64,000 bases of DNA from Alphaproteobacteria bacterium UBA3612 (GTDB lineage: Bacteria > Pseudomonadota > Alphaproteobacteria > Sphingomonadales > Sphingomonadaceae): NCBI GenBank assembly GCA_002375465.1, contig DFLT01000015.1, positions 1 to 64,000 on the forward strand, read 5' to 3'. The translations under genes were made by a program, and so were the position numbers. This document shows positions 1 to 8,943 of the stretch, piece by piece (the stretch's first letter is position 1; each line of letters opens with the position of its first letter). The notes beneath the pieces were generated by a model. The model did not search any database. It saw nothing but the letters and a program-made list of their open reading frames with translations, and had not been told where the DNA came from.

Positions 1-4
1 CATT

Positions 5-838
5 TCAGGGGAGCACGTCAGGTGTTCTAAGCTTGTCGGCAAAGAGCGGCACGAGCTTTCCCGATGCGATGTCCGCATCGATCATGTAATCGGAAAATTG
101 CGCCAAGCCGCACCCCGCAAGGACCAGCGCGCGCACTGCTTCGCCGTTATCTGCATGCAACGCAGGAGGGATGCGGATCGGGCTCGAGTGCCCCTCGAAC
201 CACCAGTCGTTCAGGCGTACCGGGTTTCTGAAGGCGACCTGCTTGAATCTGTTCAGGTCGGCGATTTCGTTGGGCATGCCCACGTCTTCCAGCAGCGAGG
301 GCGCCCCCACGAGCCGCCAGGAAGACTTGCCCAATCTGCGAAACAGGAAGGACGAATCCTCAAGCTGGCCGAAGCGGATGGCAACATCGGCATGGGCGGA
401 GATCAGATCCACCAGCGTATCGGTCATCGACAGCTTGACCGTCACTTCGGGGTAAGCTGCGCAGAACGCGTGGATGCGCGGCGCAAGGACATGCAAGATG
501 AAGGGCACCGGCGCATTCACATTGATGACACCCGCCGGATGCCCTCGGGTCGAACCAAGGTCCGCGAAGACTTCGGCACTTTCGACGAGGTCACGTGCGC
601 GCGCCAGGGTCTTGGCACCTTCTTCTGTCAGGCCAAGCTGACGGGTTGTCCGCCGAAAAACATCGAAGCCCAGTCTGTTTTCCAGCTTTGCAACCATCCG
701 GCTCAGGGAAGACGGGGCTAATCCCAGGCGACGAGCGGCCTCCGCAAAGCTGCCATCCTCGGCAACGGCGATGAAGGAAGCGACCTCTTTCAGGTCGGGC
801 AATTCGTGCGGTTCCAGCACTGCTGCAATGTCTCCCAT
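5..838 (-). CDS. LysR-family transcriptional regulator
   Basis: A 277-residue LysR-type regulator. The N-terminal winged helix-turn-helix (about residues 15-75) carries the family pattern FAEAARRLGLAPSSLSR and is followed by the periplasmic-binding-like effector domain. I start it at the ATG ending at 838; an in-frame TTG at 904 would add 22 residues unlike the family N-terminus and would run into the divergent gene. It is transcribed away from an MFS exporter with a 68-bp gap, the usual arrangement for a LysR protein controlling its neighbour. Effector unknown. Family assignment is firm; regulation of the exporter is inferred from position. Confidence 0.93.
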   Translation of the reverse strand: MGDIAAVLEPHELPDLKEVASFIAVAEDGSFAEAARRLGLAPSSLSRMVAKLENRLGFDVFRRTTRQLGLTEEGAKTLARARDLVESAEVFADLGSTRGHPAGVINVNAPVPFILHVLAPRIHAFCAAYPEVTVKLSMTDTLVDLISAHADVAIRFGQLEDSSFLFRRLGKSSWRLVGAPSLLEDVGMPNEIADLNRFKQVAFRNPVRLNDWWFEGHSSPIRIPPALHADNGEAVRALVLAGCGLAQFSDYMIDADIASGKLVPLFADKLRTPDVLP

Positions 839-868
839 GCGCTTTTTCGAATGATAACGTGCGCCTAG

Positions 869-881
869 GTTCGCGTCGAAC
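869..881. promoter_or_regulatory. Palindrome in the LysR/MFS divergent gap, candidate operator
   Basis: A perfect 13-bp inverted repeat, GTTCG-CGT-CGAAC, lies in the 68-bp gap between the two divergent genes, 25 bp upstream of the exporter ATG. LysR proteins bind short inverted repeats in such gaps. Function inferred. Confidence 0.45.
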
Positions 882-906
882 TGAAATCTCGAAACTGGAG
901 ACAAAC

Positions 907-2115
907 ATGGTCGGCGAGAAGACTATGCCGCTTGCGCTTTGGGCGCTGACTATCAGCGCCTTTGCAGTGGGGACGACGGAATTCGTAATCGTCGGGCTGT
1001 TACCCACGATCGCTGCGGATCTTGGCGTTTCCCTTCCATCAGTCGGACTTCTGGTCAGTCTGTACGCCCTTGGTGTCACCATTGGCGCACCCATCCTCAC
1101 GGCATTGACCGGCAAACTGCCACGCAAGACGCTGCTTCTTTCGCTGCTGATGCTGTTTGCTGCCGGAAACCTGATGGCAGCCTTTGCTCCAAGCTACCTC
1201 GCGCTCGTCGCAGCCAGGTTCATAACCGGGCTCGCGCATGGTGTGTTTTTCGCGATCGCATCGACGATCGCCACCAAGCTTGTCTCTAAGGAAAAAGAGT
1301 CGAGCGCAATTGCGCTTGTCTTTCTCGGTCTCACCGTCGCGCTGGTAACCGGTGTGCCGCTCGGAACATGGATTGGGCAGAACTTCGGATGGCACGCGAC
1401 ATTTTATGGTGTCGTCCTGCTCGCGCTCATCGGTCTCGGCGCCAGTGCTGTGCTGGTCCCGGCCAACCTGGAAAGCGACGCGCCGCCGACCTTGCGTCAA
1501 CAGGCGCAAGCTCTCACCTCGCCGCGCTTGCTGCTCGTCTACCTCATCACCGCAGTCGGGTACGGCGGCAATTTCATCGCATTCACCTATCTCGCGCCGA
1601 TGCTTACCGACATAACGCGCCTTTCCGAAGGAGCGGTCACCCTCGTCATCCTGCTTTACGGCGTATCGGTCGCCGTCGGCAATATTCTTGGTGGGAAGCT
1701 TTCCGACAAGATCGGACCGGTTCCCGCTTTGACCGTCGTTTTCGCCGGTCTTGCAGGCTCGCTGGTGCTGCTTGGCTTCGGTCTCACGTCTCCCTGGGCA
1801 GCTATTGCTGTCACCTTGTTCTGGGGAGGGTTCGCCTTCGGCAATGTCCCGCCCTTGCAGTCCTACGTCGTCCAGATTGCCCGGGAGGTATCGCCCGGAG
1901 CCACTGACGTCGCATCCGGCATGAACATCGGCGCCTTTAATCTCGGCATCGCGTTTGGCGCCTGGGGCGGAGGGTACGTCGTCGAACAGATGGGGCTCCA
2001 GGCTGCCCCGTTCGTGGGGGCAGCCATAGTTGCTGGCGGAATCGTGCTGGTTCGCTGGAGCGGTTCGCTCGAAGCGAAGGTAATCTCGAAGAAGTTGGCC
2101 CTTGACGTCGCCTAG
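907..2115 (+). CDS. MFS transporter, DHA1 family (AraJ/PbuE-like exporter)
   Basis: A 402-residue inner-membrane protein with about twelve hydrophobic segments, typical of the drug:H+ antiporter-1 branch. It opens with the family signature ISAFAVGTTEFVIVGLLP and has a long central loop near residues 190-205. Start chosen at ATG 907, preceded by GGAG six bases upstream; the longer frame from 859 has no ribosome site and adds a charged, non-family leader. It pairs divergently with a LysR regulator, suggesting substrate-induced efflux of a small polar molecule or drug. The substrate cannot be read from sequence. Confidence 0.93.
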   Translation: MVGEKTMPLALWALTISAFAVGTTEFVIVGLLPTIAADLGVSLPSVGLLVSLYALGVTIGAPILTALTGKLPRKTLLLSLLMLFAAGNLMAAFAPSYLALVAARFITGLAHGVFFAIASTIATKLVSKEKESSAIALVFLGLTVALVTGVPLGTWIGQNFGWHATFYGVVLLALIGLGASAVLVPANLESDAPPTLRQQAQALTSPRLLLVYLITAVGYGGNFIAFTYLAPMLTDITRLSEGAVTLVILLYGVSVAVGNILGGKLSDKIGPVPALTVVFAGLAGSLVLLGFGLTSPWAAIAVTLFWGGFAFGNVPPLQSYVVQIAREVSPGATDVASGMNIGAFNLGIAFGAWGGGYVVEQMGLQAAPFVGAAIVAGGIVLVRWSGSLEAKVISKKLALDVA

Positions 2116-2211
2116 GAGACATTCGTCACCGATGTCTCGAACTTGCAAAATCATGTCCCCTTTCAGGCAATTGAAGAACGCTCTCCATTGGCCGCAATCA
2201 GGGCGCCTTGC

Positions 2212-2510
2212 CTACTCCACTCGGCTCGGAAACACATAGTTGTCCACCGTGCCACGACGTTCGAGCCATGCCAACAGGCTGGTCCGAGGATCGGGTAGCA
2301 ATTCAAACTGAACAGGCCGGGCAGTTTTCTGCTGCATCACGATCGCGCGCGTCCGGATTTGCCCGCCGCTAACCAGATCACCGATTTTCATCCGCACAAG
2401 ATCACAGCCGCGAAGTTTGCTGTCGATAGCAAGGTCGAGCAGCGCGCGATCCCGCAAGCGGCGTCGCTGATTGAGGTAGAATCGACAAATGCCGCTCATA
2501 AGGTGCCGGT
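2212..2510 (-). pseudogene. Truncated tyrosine recombinase (phage-type integrase) remnant
   Basis: The last hundred or so residues of this reading frame match the start of the catalytic domain of tyrosine integrases: a stretch around DLAIDSKLRGCDLVRMKIGD, which holds the first catalytic Arg box, then IVMQQKTARPVQFEL. It stops at 2212 right after VFPSRVE, so the His-x-x-Arg box and the nucleophilic Tyr are missing. The upstream part of the open frame overlaps the neighbouring hydrolase and shows no integrase similarity. It is a broken gene, likely a scar of an integrated element. The right boundary is approximate. Confidence 0.7.
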
Positions 2511-2521
2511 TGTCAGGAAAA

Positions 2522-3532
2522 TTATCGAGTTTTGGGAAGTGCGCGTCGGTTCCAATGCGCTGTGACAAATCCGGACAGCTCCGCGGCCAGCTCTTGATCC
2601 TCCGGTGTGTTTCCCTGAAATCCACCGTGCGGCATCGCCTCGAAGACATGCAGTTCGGCGTCGACGCCTGCTCGGCGCAGGGCGCGGTGCATCCGTACTG
2701 CGTTGGACAGGAAAAGGTCACGTGTCCCTGACTGGAGGAAAGTGGGCGGAAAGCCGCTGAGATCTCCGAACAAAGGCGAGAGATAAGGGTGCGACAGGTC
2801 GGCCCCGCTGGCGTATAATTTGTTGTTGCGCATCAGTGATCCGGGCAGCACGACATCGACCATCTGGTTGACCTGAAAGCTGTCGCCAGACTCTGTCAGA
2901 TCGACCTGAGGGGAAAGCAGGATCAGACCGGCTGGTGGAGGAAGGCCCTCGTCCTTCGAGCGCAGGAGCATCGCAGCGGCCAGATTACCGCCCGCTGATC
3001 GGCCGCCAATGACGATGCACGATGACGCGTGGCGCTCCAGGACATAGCGATACGCGGCCATCGCGTCGTCCAGCGCCGCAGGATAAGGATGCTCGGGCGG
3101 CATCCTATAGTCGACACCGTAGCAGAGCGCTCCGTGCTGATCCGCCTGCATCCTCGCCTGCGCGCGACAAGCCTCGCCGCCGCCGAGCACGAGGGCACCA
3201 CCATGGAAGTCCAGATAGGCGCAGTCGGGTTCGGCCATGCTCTCGGGCGTCGCGATGTGGATGGTGGCGTCACCCGTTCGGATCGTCTCGACACCTGCTC
3301 GCAGCGCACCGGAAAGCCCCTTCACTGCCGCCGCATAATGTTCGTCCGCCGCCGCCTTGATCTTCATCCATCCGGCATGATCGTCGGGCAGCGGCATGGT
3401 GTAGAGCGAGTTCAGCGGAACGCCATCCTCATTGACCAGCCGTGCGAAGCTGGCGCGTGCCTCTGCACTGATCGAGGAAGGAAAAGGGATCAGACGGCCT
3501 TGTACCACTACGCCTTTGTTCTGGTCGCTCAT
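2522..3532 (-). CDS. Alpha/beta hydrolase, hormone-sensitive-lipase (HSL) family esterase
   Basis: A 336-residue esterase of the HSL family. The oxyanion-hole motif HGG sits at 110-112, the nucleophile elbow GRSAGG places Ser179, and the triad is completed by Asp272 (SGTRD) and His302 (MPHGG). No signal peptide, so probably cytoplasmic, hydrolysing short acyl or aryl esters. Its 3' end abuts the integrase remnant, and upstream is about 0.8 kb without a clear gene, so it sits in an accessory-looking block and may have arrived with the lost element. The ribosome site before the ATG is weak. Family assignment strong, substrate unknown. Confidence 0.92.
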   Translation of the reverse strand: MSDQNKGVVVQGRLIPFPSSISAEARASFARLVNEDGVPLNSLYTMPLPDDHAGWMKIKAAADEHYAAAVKGLSGALRAGVETIRTGDATIHIATPESMAEPDCAYLDFHGGALVLGGGEACRAQARMQADQHGALCYGVDYRMPPEHPYPAALDDAMAAYRYVLERHASSCIVIGGRSAGGNLAAAMLLRSKDEGLPPPAGLILLSPQVDLTESGDSFQVNQMVDVVLPGSLMRNNKLYASGADLSHPYLSPLFGDLSGFPPTFLQSGTRDLFLSNAVRMHRALRRAGVDAELHVFEAMPHGGFQGNTPEDQELAAELSGFVTAHWNRRALPKTR

Positions 3533-4375
3533 GTCGATACGCTACGCTCGTGATGCTCAAGGGACAGGGATGCAAGTTGGCGAACGGCCACCGTTTACGA
3601 TCATTGTTAATCGGTTCGGATGCTCGCTTATCACACATGCAACACTCAGCGTCACCTGCAGGGGCAGCACCTGCTTCGGTCGCGGCTATTATGTCGACGT
3701 CCACTTGCCCTTGGCGCTTGCCCGCTGGCGGCCACACAGGCCGGAGAGCGCTTCCGCTCTCTTGGCGAATCTCTGGCTTCGGCAACACCGGCCGTAGACG
3801 GGATCTTCTGCGAATGACTGTTTTTCCCAGACCCGGCCCTTGAGACCTATCGGCAAGCATGTCCGCTTTCAGGCGATCGACAGGCGATCCGCAATGACCG
3901 ACATGGGGCGCGTTGCTGCCGCTATCCTAAAGCCGAACGAACGACCGCCTTCGGACATCCGTCGCTGCAACTCGGACGTCCGAGAATGGGGCGCAAAGCG
4001 ATTATGGGCCGCCACCCTATGCGCGTCCGTCCTGAGAGCCCTGATGCTAAAGGTGCACCGAAAATTCCCAATGATTTGAGTGCCCCTTTTCATCTTGTCG
4101 GGTGCACCATTCCCGGTCAGCTTTGCTGGCCAGGCAGCCGAACTTTCCCAAAATTGCGGGGGTGTCGCTCGATCGGACACCACTGGGTCCGTCGTCGAGT
4201 CAACGCTTGCAGCGCCCTCGGCGTCTAGGAGTCCCTTTCCTGAACCATGTGACATGACGTAGCGGGCAGGCTCCGTCCTCGTGCTGGCATGCCGGACGAA
4301 ATCGGGCTGGCACCACAGGCGGGCATTTGCACCATCGGCCTGACAGGTTATCGGCGGCGTGGAGAGGAAACATAT
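3533..4375. other. Long intergenic stretch, no recognisable gene
   Basis: Some 840 bases between the esterase and the aldo/keto reductase. Open frames exist on both strands but none has a ribosome site, family motif or a translation I recognise. It may hold decayed genes from the same event that left the integrase remnant, or an AKR promoter; I cannot support either. Confidence 0.5.
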
Positions 4376-5380
4376 ATGGCACTCAAGGACATTATCGGCA
4401 GCCCTATGGGCTTCGGCGCCGCGCCGCTCGGCAACATGTTTCGCGCGATTCCGCAGGATGAGGCCCTCGCCACCGTCGAGGCGGCGTGGGACGAGGGCAT
4501 CCGCTACTTCGACAATGCCCCCTTTTACGGCGCGGGCCTGGCCGAGATCCGCATGGGCGAAGCTCTCAGGAACAAGCCGCGCGATGAATATGTGATCAGC
4601 ACAAAGGTCGGTCGCATCGTGCTCGACGAACTCGAGGAGGGCACTCGCGACAATGGCGAAAAAGGTGCCGTGTTCGAACACGGCCGCTCCAACAAGGTGA
4701 TCAACGATTATTCCGCCGATGCCACCCTGCGTTCTATCGAGGACAGCCTGAAGCGCCTGCAGACCGATCATATAGATATCGTCTGGGTCCACGACCTTGC
4801 GCAGGATTTCTATGGCGATGAGTGGATCGGGATGTTCGAGACTGCCCGGCAGGGCGCGTTCAAGACGCTCGACCGCCTGCGGGACGAGGGGGTCATCAAG
4901 GCCTGGGGGCTTGGCGTAAACCGCGTCGAAGCCATAGAGTTGCTGCTCGACCTCGATGGCCCCCGCCCGGATGGCTCGTTACTCGCGGGCCGTTATACCC
5001 TGCTCGATCACGACCGGGCGCTTCAGCGCCTGATGCCCCAGGCCACTGAGCGTGGTTTCGGCATTGTCGTGGGTGGTCCCTACAGTTCGGGCGCGCTGGT
5101 TGGCGGGCCGAATTTCGAATATGCCCCGGCTCCGCCCGAAATCCTCGACAAGGTGGCGCGTATCAAGGCGATCGCAGATCGTCATGGGGTCAGCATGAAG
5201 GCGGCGGGGCTGCATTTCAGTCTCGCCAATCCAGCGGTGGCTGCGGTCATTCCCGGAGCAAGCCGCCCCAGCCGCATCGCCGAGGACCGCGCCGCGCTGG
5301 AAGAGGTGATCCCGTCCCAATTCTGGCGCGAACTCAGGGAGGCCGGACTGGTCAACCCTGCTGCGCCGCTGCCGGAATGA
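4376..5380 (+). CDS. Aldo/keto reductase (aldose or pyridoxal dehydrogenase-like)
   Basis: A 334-residue TIM-barrel NAD(P)-dependent oxidoreductase. The AKR tetrad is visible: Asp and Tyr in YFDNAPFYG, Lys in ISTKVGR, His in VWVHDL. It resembles the D-threo-aldose 1-dehydrogenase / pyridoxal 4-dehydrogenase branch, which oxidises aldoses or pyridoxal. Start set at ATG 4376 with GAGG just upstream; 29 extra in-frame residues before it do not resemble the family. It stands alone, between an uncharacterised stretch and the Mrp operon. Family sure, substrate inferred. Confidence 0.9.
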   Translation: MALKDIIGSPMGFGAAPLGNMFRAIPQDEALATVEAAWDEGIRYFDNAPFYGAGLAEIRMGEALRNKPRDEYVISTKVGRIVLDELEEGTRDNGEKGAVFEHGRSNKVINDYSADATLRSIEDSLKRLQTDHIDIVWVHDLAQDFYGDEWIGMFETARQGAFKTLDRLRDEGVIKAWGLGVNRVEAIELLLDLDGPRPDGSLLAGRYTLLDHDRALQRLMPQATERGFGIVVGGPYSSGALVGGPNFEYAPAPPEILDKVARIKAIADRHGVSMKAAGLHFSLANPAVAAVIPGASRPSRIAEDRAALEEVIPSQFWRELREAGLVNPAAPLPE

Positions 5381-5731
5381 TCCTGAAGCGGCAGCGACCG
5401 GGAAAAAGCCTCTTGTCATGGCGATCGGGGGCGCTGCGATCCTGACGCGGTAGTGCCGGATGGTCGCAAAATTCCGTTTGCGCTGTCGGATGCGCCACCT
5501 TCGCGCCTGATTCCCTGCGAAATGGCATGGGGAGCCCTCGGGACGCCCCTGATTTCGGTCTTGCGATCCTGACCAGTTGCCTTGTCCTTGGCGTGCTGGC
5601 AGGGGGTTCCGGCAGGGGGTGCTGGGCCTAACCGTCGACGGACCGGGCCCTGCCTGGCCCTCGCAGTTTATGAGCCTGCACGGTGCCGCTGAGTCTCTGC
5701 AGCGTCGAAGCTTGTTTGTGGGAGTGATCTT
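5381..5731. other. Intergenic region upstream of the Mrp operon
   Basis: About 350 bases with no supported gene. It should contain the AKR 3' end and the antiporter promoter, but I see no convincing hairpin, riboswitch or conserved promoter motif. Confidence 0.4.
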
Positions 5732-8581
5732 TTGGACTTGATCCTGATTTCATTGCTCCCTTTCCTGGGGGCTCTTGCAGTCGGGCTGGCCGCACGCAGG
5801 GGGCGCAACGCACATGCGGTGATTGCTGGCGGTTTCAATCTTGCCGCTTTCCTGATGGTTCTGGCGAAGGCGCCGGCCGTATTAAGCGGGCGGGTCTTTA
5901 CGGCGCAGGTGGAATGGGTGCCTGCCCTGGGGCTGAACGCCAGCTATTTCCTCGACCCCCTCGGCCTGATGTTCGCCGGCCTGATCCTGGGAATCGGCCT
6001 GCTGATCATCGTCTATGCCGCCTTCTATCTGTCCGCGGCGGATTCCTCGGCGCGCTTCCTCAGCTTTCTGATGCTGTTTCAGGGGGCGATGCTCGGGATC
6101 GTCATTTCGGATAATATTCTGCTGTTGCTGGTCTTTTGGGAACTTACCAGCCTTTCCTCCTTCCTGCTGATCGGATTCTGGCAGAACCTGCCAGAGGGGC
6201 GGCAGGGCGCGCGCATGGCGCTGGCGGTAACGGGCGGCGGCGGTCTGGCGCTGATCGCGGGGATGCTCGTTCTCGGCAATATTGCCGGGTCCTACCAGTT
6301 GACCGAAATCCTGACCGCCAGGGAGGCTATCCAGGCCTCGCCGCAATATCCGCTTGCGCTGGTGCTGATCCTTGTCGGCTGCTTCACCAAATCCGCGCAG
6401 TTTCCGTTCCATTTCTGGCTGCCGCACGCAATGGCCGCGCCCACGCCGGTCAGCGCCTATCTACACAGCGCGACGATGGTGAAGGCGGGGGTGTTCCTGC
6501 TCGCGCGCTTGTGGCCGGTGCTTTCGGGCACGGATCTGTGGTTCTATCTCGTCGCCACGACGGGACTCGTCACGATGTTCGTGGGCGCGGCGATCGCGCT
6601 GTTCAAGGACGATTTGAAGGCGCTGCTTGCCTATTCAACGATCAGCCATCTGGGCCTGCTGACGATGCTGTTCGGCTTCGGCACGCCGATGGCGGCGGTG
6701 GTCGGCGTGTTCCACATCATCAATCACGCGACCTTCAAGGCGGCCCTGTTCATGAACGCGGGGATCGTCGATCATGAAGTCGGCACGCGCGATGCGCGGC
6801 GGCTGGGCGGGCTGATGCACTTCATGCCGATTGCCGCCACGCTGGGGGTGATCGCGGGTCTTTCCATGGCCGGACTGCCCCCGTTCAATGGCTTCCTGTC
6901 CAAGGAAATGATGCTGGAGGAGGCGGCGCATACCGTCTGGGGCGAATCGGGCTGGCTGGTTCCTGTGCTCGCGACGCTCGCCGCGCTCCTCTCTGTCGCC
7001 TATTCGCTCCGCTATGTCGTTCACGTCTATTTCGGGCCCAGGCGCGACGACTATCCCAAGCCGCCGCACGATCCCGGGATCGGCCTGTGGGGGCCGCCGG
7101 CCGTCCTCGTCGTGCTGGTCGTCCTGATCGGCTTTTTCCCCGCCGCGATTGCCGGGCCGCTCGTACAGGCAGTGTCGGGCGCCGTGATCGGTGCACAGCC
7201 GCCCTATTTCGCGCTGAAGATGTGGCACGGCTTTACGCCCGCCCTCTTCATGAGCGTGCTGGCGGTACTGGGGGGCGCGTTGTTGCTGTGGCGTTATGCG
7301 CCTGCGGAGCGCGCGTGGCAGCGTCTGCCGGTTCCGGTCGCCAAGCGTCTGTTCGATCATGTCATCGCGGCGCTCGTCGCCCTCAGCCGCAAGGTCACCG
7401 ACGCTGTCACCAATGGTTCGCTGCAGCGTACTTTGCTTCTTTTCTTCCTCGCCACGATCGCGCTCGGTATCGAGGGCATCAGCGTCGGCGGATACCAACC
7501 CGGTACGCGCGAAACGCTGGCGGCGTCGCCGGTCGCGATTCTGGCCTGGCTGGCACTTCTTGCGGCCACCATCGCCGTCGTCATGTCCGAAACGCGCCGT
7601 TTCCTCGCGCTGATCTATATCAGCGTGATCGGGCTCGTCGTCTCCCTGGGTTTCGTCTACCTGTCCGCCCCGGATCTGGCCCTGACGCAGATTTCGGTGG
7701 AGGTGGTCACCATCCTCCTCCTCCTCCTCGCGCTCAATCTTTTGCCAAAGGTGCCGCCCTCAACAGGCAGCCTCGTACGCCGCGTACGGGACGGCGCTGT
7801 CGCCGTGCTCGGCGGCGGCGCGGTCGGGTGGGCGGCCTGGTCCGTCATGACGCGCCAGCCGCGGGATCCGATTTCGGCCTTCCACTGGGCGGAGGCAAAG
7901 CCGGGCGGCGGCGGTACCAATGTGGTCAACGTCATCCTCGTCGACTTTCGCGGCTTCGACACCTTTGGAGAGATAATCGTCCTCGGCATTGCGGCGCTCG
8001 GCATTTACGCTCTGCTGCAAACGGCACCATGGGGCGTTTCGGGAAAGCGTCTGCGGGCGTGGATACCGGATCTGATCCGCTCGCCAGAGCGTCATCCGAT
8101 GATGCTGGTGGTCGCCAGTCGCCTGATCCTGCCGATGGCCATTGTGGTGGCGCTTTATATATTCCTCAGGGGGCACAATATGCCCGGCGGCGGTTTCATC
8201 GCGGGCCTTGTCTATTCCATCGCCATGCTGATCCAGTTCATGGCCTCCGGCTTTGAATGGGCAGAGCAGCGCCGGCAAACGGAACGCCATGCCCTGATCT
8301 CGGCCGGCGTCCTCATCGCTGCGGCGACGGGGGCGGGGGCCATCGCCTTCGGCCTGCCTTTCCTCACCAGCGGGTTCGACTATTTTCACGTGCCGCTGGT
8401 GGGCGAGGTGGAGCTGGCAACCGCGCTGCTGTTCGACATCGGCGTCGGGTTCACGGTGGTGGGGGCGGTCATGCTTGCGCTGGGGCAATTGTCGAACGCG
8501 GCACAGCGTGCGGAGCAGGTGGAACATTCCGATCAGCCCATGGACATCGATCCCAGCCGGACGGTGGAGGAAAAGCGATGA
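5732..8581 (+). CDS. mrpA: Mrp Na+/H+ antiporter subunit A, fused to MnhB domain
   Basis: A 949-residue polytopic membrane protein, the largest subunit of the multi-subunit Mrp (Mnh/Pha) Na+(K+)/H+ antiporter. The first ~500 residues are the complex I NuoL-like proton-translocating module, with conserved patterns FPFHFWLPHAMAAPTPVSAY and SATMVKAG. A DUF4040-type segment follows, and the last ~150 residues are an MnhB domain (LRGHNMPGGGFIAGLV), so A and B are one polypeptide as in rhizobial PhaAB. It starts at TTG 5732, with GGAG seven bases upstream. First gene of a tightly coupled operon; its stop overlaps the next start. Role: pH and sodium homeostasis. Confidence 0.96.
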   Translation: MDLILISLLPFLGALAVGLAARRGRNAHAVIAGGFNLAAFLMVLAKAPAVLSGRVFTAQVEWVPALGLNASYFLDPLGLMFAGLILGIGLLIIVYAAFYLSAADSSARFLSFLMLFQGAMLGIVISDNILLLLVFWELTSLSSFLLIGFWQNLPEGRQGARMALAVTGGGGLALIAGMLVLGNIAGSYQLTEILTAREAIQASPQYPLALVLILVGCFTKSAQFPFHFWLPHAMAAPTPVSAYLHSATMVKAGVFLLARLWPVLSGTDLWFYLVATTGLVTMFVGAAIALFKDDLKALLAYSTISHLGLLTMLFGFGTPMAAVVGVFHIINHATFKAALFMNAGIVDHEVGTRDARRLGGLMHFMPIAATLGVIAGLSMAGLPPFNGFLSKEMMLEEAAHTVWGESGWLVPVLATLAALLSVAYSLRYVVHVYFGPRRDDYPKPPHDPGIGLWGPPAVLVVLVVLIGFFPAAIAGPLVQAVSGAVIGAQPPYFALKMWHGFTPALFMSVLAVLGGALLLWRYAPAERAWQRLPVPVAKRLFDHVIAALVALSRKVTDAVTNGSLQRTLLLFFLATIALGIEGISVGGYQPGTRETLAASPVAILAWLALLAATIAVVMSETRRFLALIYISVIGLVVSLGFVYLSAPDLALTQISVEVVTILLLLLALNLLPKVPPSTGSLVRRVRDGAVAVLGGGAVGWAAWSVMTRQPRDPISAFHWAEAKPGGGGTNVVNVILVDFRGFDTFGEIIVLGIAALGIYALLQTAPWGVSGKRLRAWIPDLIRSPERHPMMLVVASRLILPMAIVVALYIFLRGHNMPGGGFIAGLVYSIAMLIQFMASGFEWAEQRRQTERHALISAGVLIAAATGAGAIAFGLPFLTSGFDYFHVPLVGEVELATALLFDIGVGFTVVGAVMLALGQLSNAAQRAEQVEHSDQPMDIDPSRTVEEKR

Positions 8582-8943
8582 GCATCGAATTTCTTCTCGC
8601 CAGTGCGATTGCCGTCCTGACGGCGGCGGGCATCTATCTGGTTCTGCGGGCGCAAACCTTCTCGGTCGTGCTGGGGCTGGCGATGCTGTCCTACGCGATC
8701 AACGCCTTCCTTTTCGCCATGGGGCGTCTGAAGGTCGACTTGCCGCCGATCTATGAAACCGGCGCCGAATACACGGATCCGCTACCGCAGGCACTGGTCC
8801 TGACCGCAATTGTGATCGCCTTCGGCATGACGGCATTGGTCGTCGTCCTCGCCTTGCGGACTTACCTCGAAACCGGGTCCGAGCATGTCGATGGCACGCC
8901 GGAGGTCGAAGATACCCACCCCGATCGAGGGGGCGGCGCATGA
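8578..8943 (+). CDS. mrpC: Mrp Na+/H+ antiporter subunit C
   Basis: A 121-residue, three-helix membrane protein homologous to NuoK of respiratory complex I. It has the subunit pattern GLAMLSYAINAFLFAMG and the conserved DPLPQALVLTAIVI segment. Its ATG overlaps the stop of mrpA by four bases and is preceded by GGAGG, so translation is coupled. An alternative longer frame upstream overlaps mrpA and is not the gene. The acidic C-terminal tail is species-variable. Confidence 0.96.
   Translation: MSIEFLLASAIAVLTAAGIYLVLRAQTFSVVLGLAMLSYAINAFLFAMGRLKVDLPPIYETGAEYTDPLPQALVLTAIVIAFGMTALVVVLALRTYLETGSEHVDGTPEVEDTHPDRGGGA

Noticed and set aside
3869..4792. Minus-strand 307-codon frame in the gap before the aldo/keto reductase
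   Set aside because: Over half is antisense to the reductase; the rest shows no recognisable motif.
7087..8256. 389-codon plus-strand frame inside mrpA
   Set aside because: Out-of-frame shadow of a high-GC gene; the mrpA frame carries all the family motifs.
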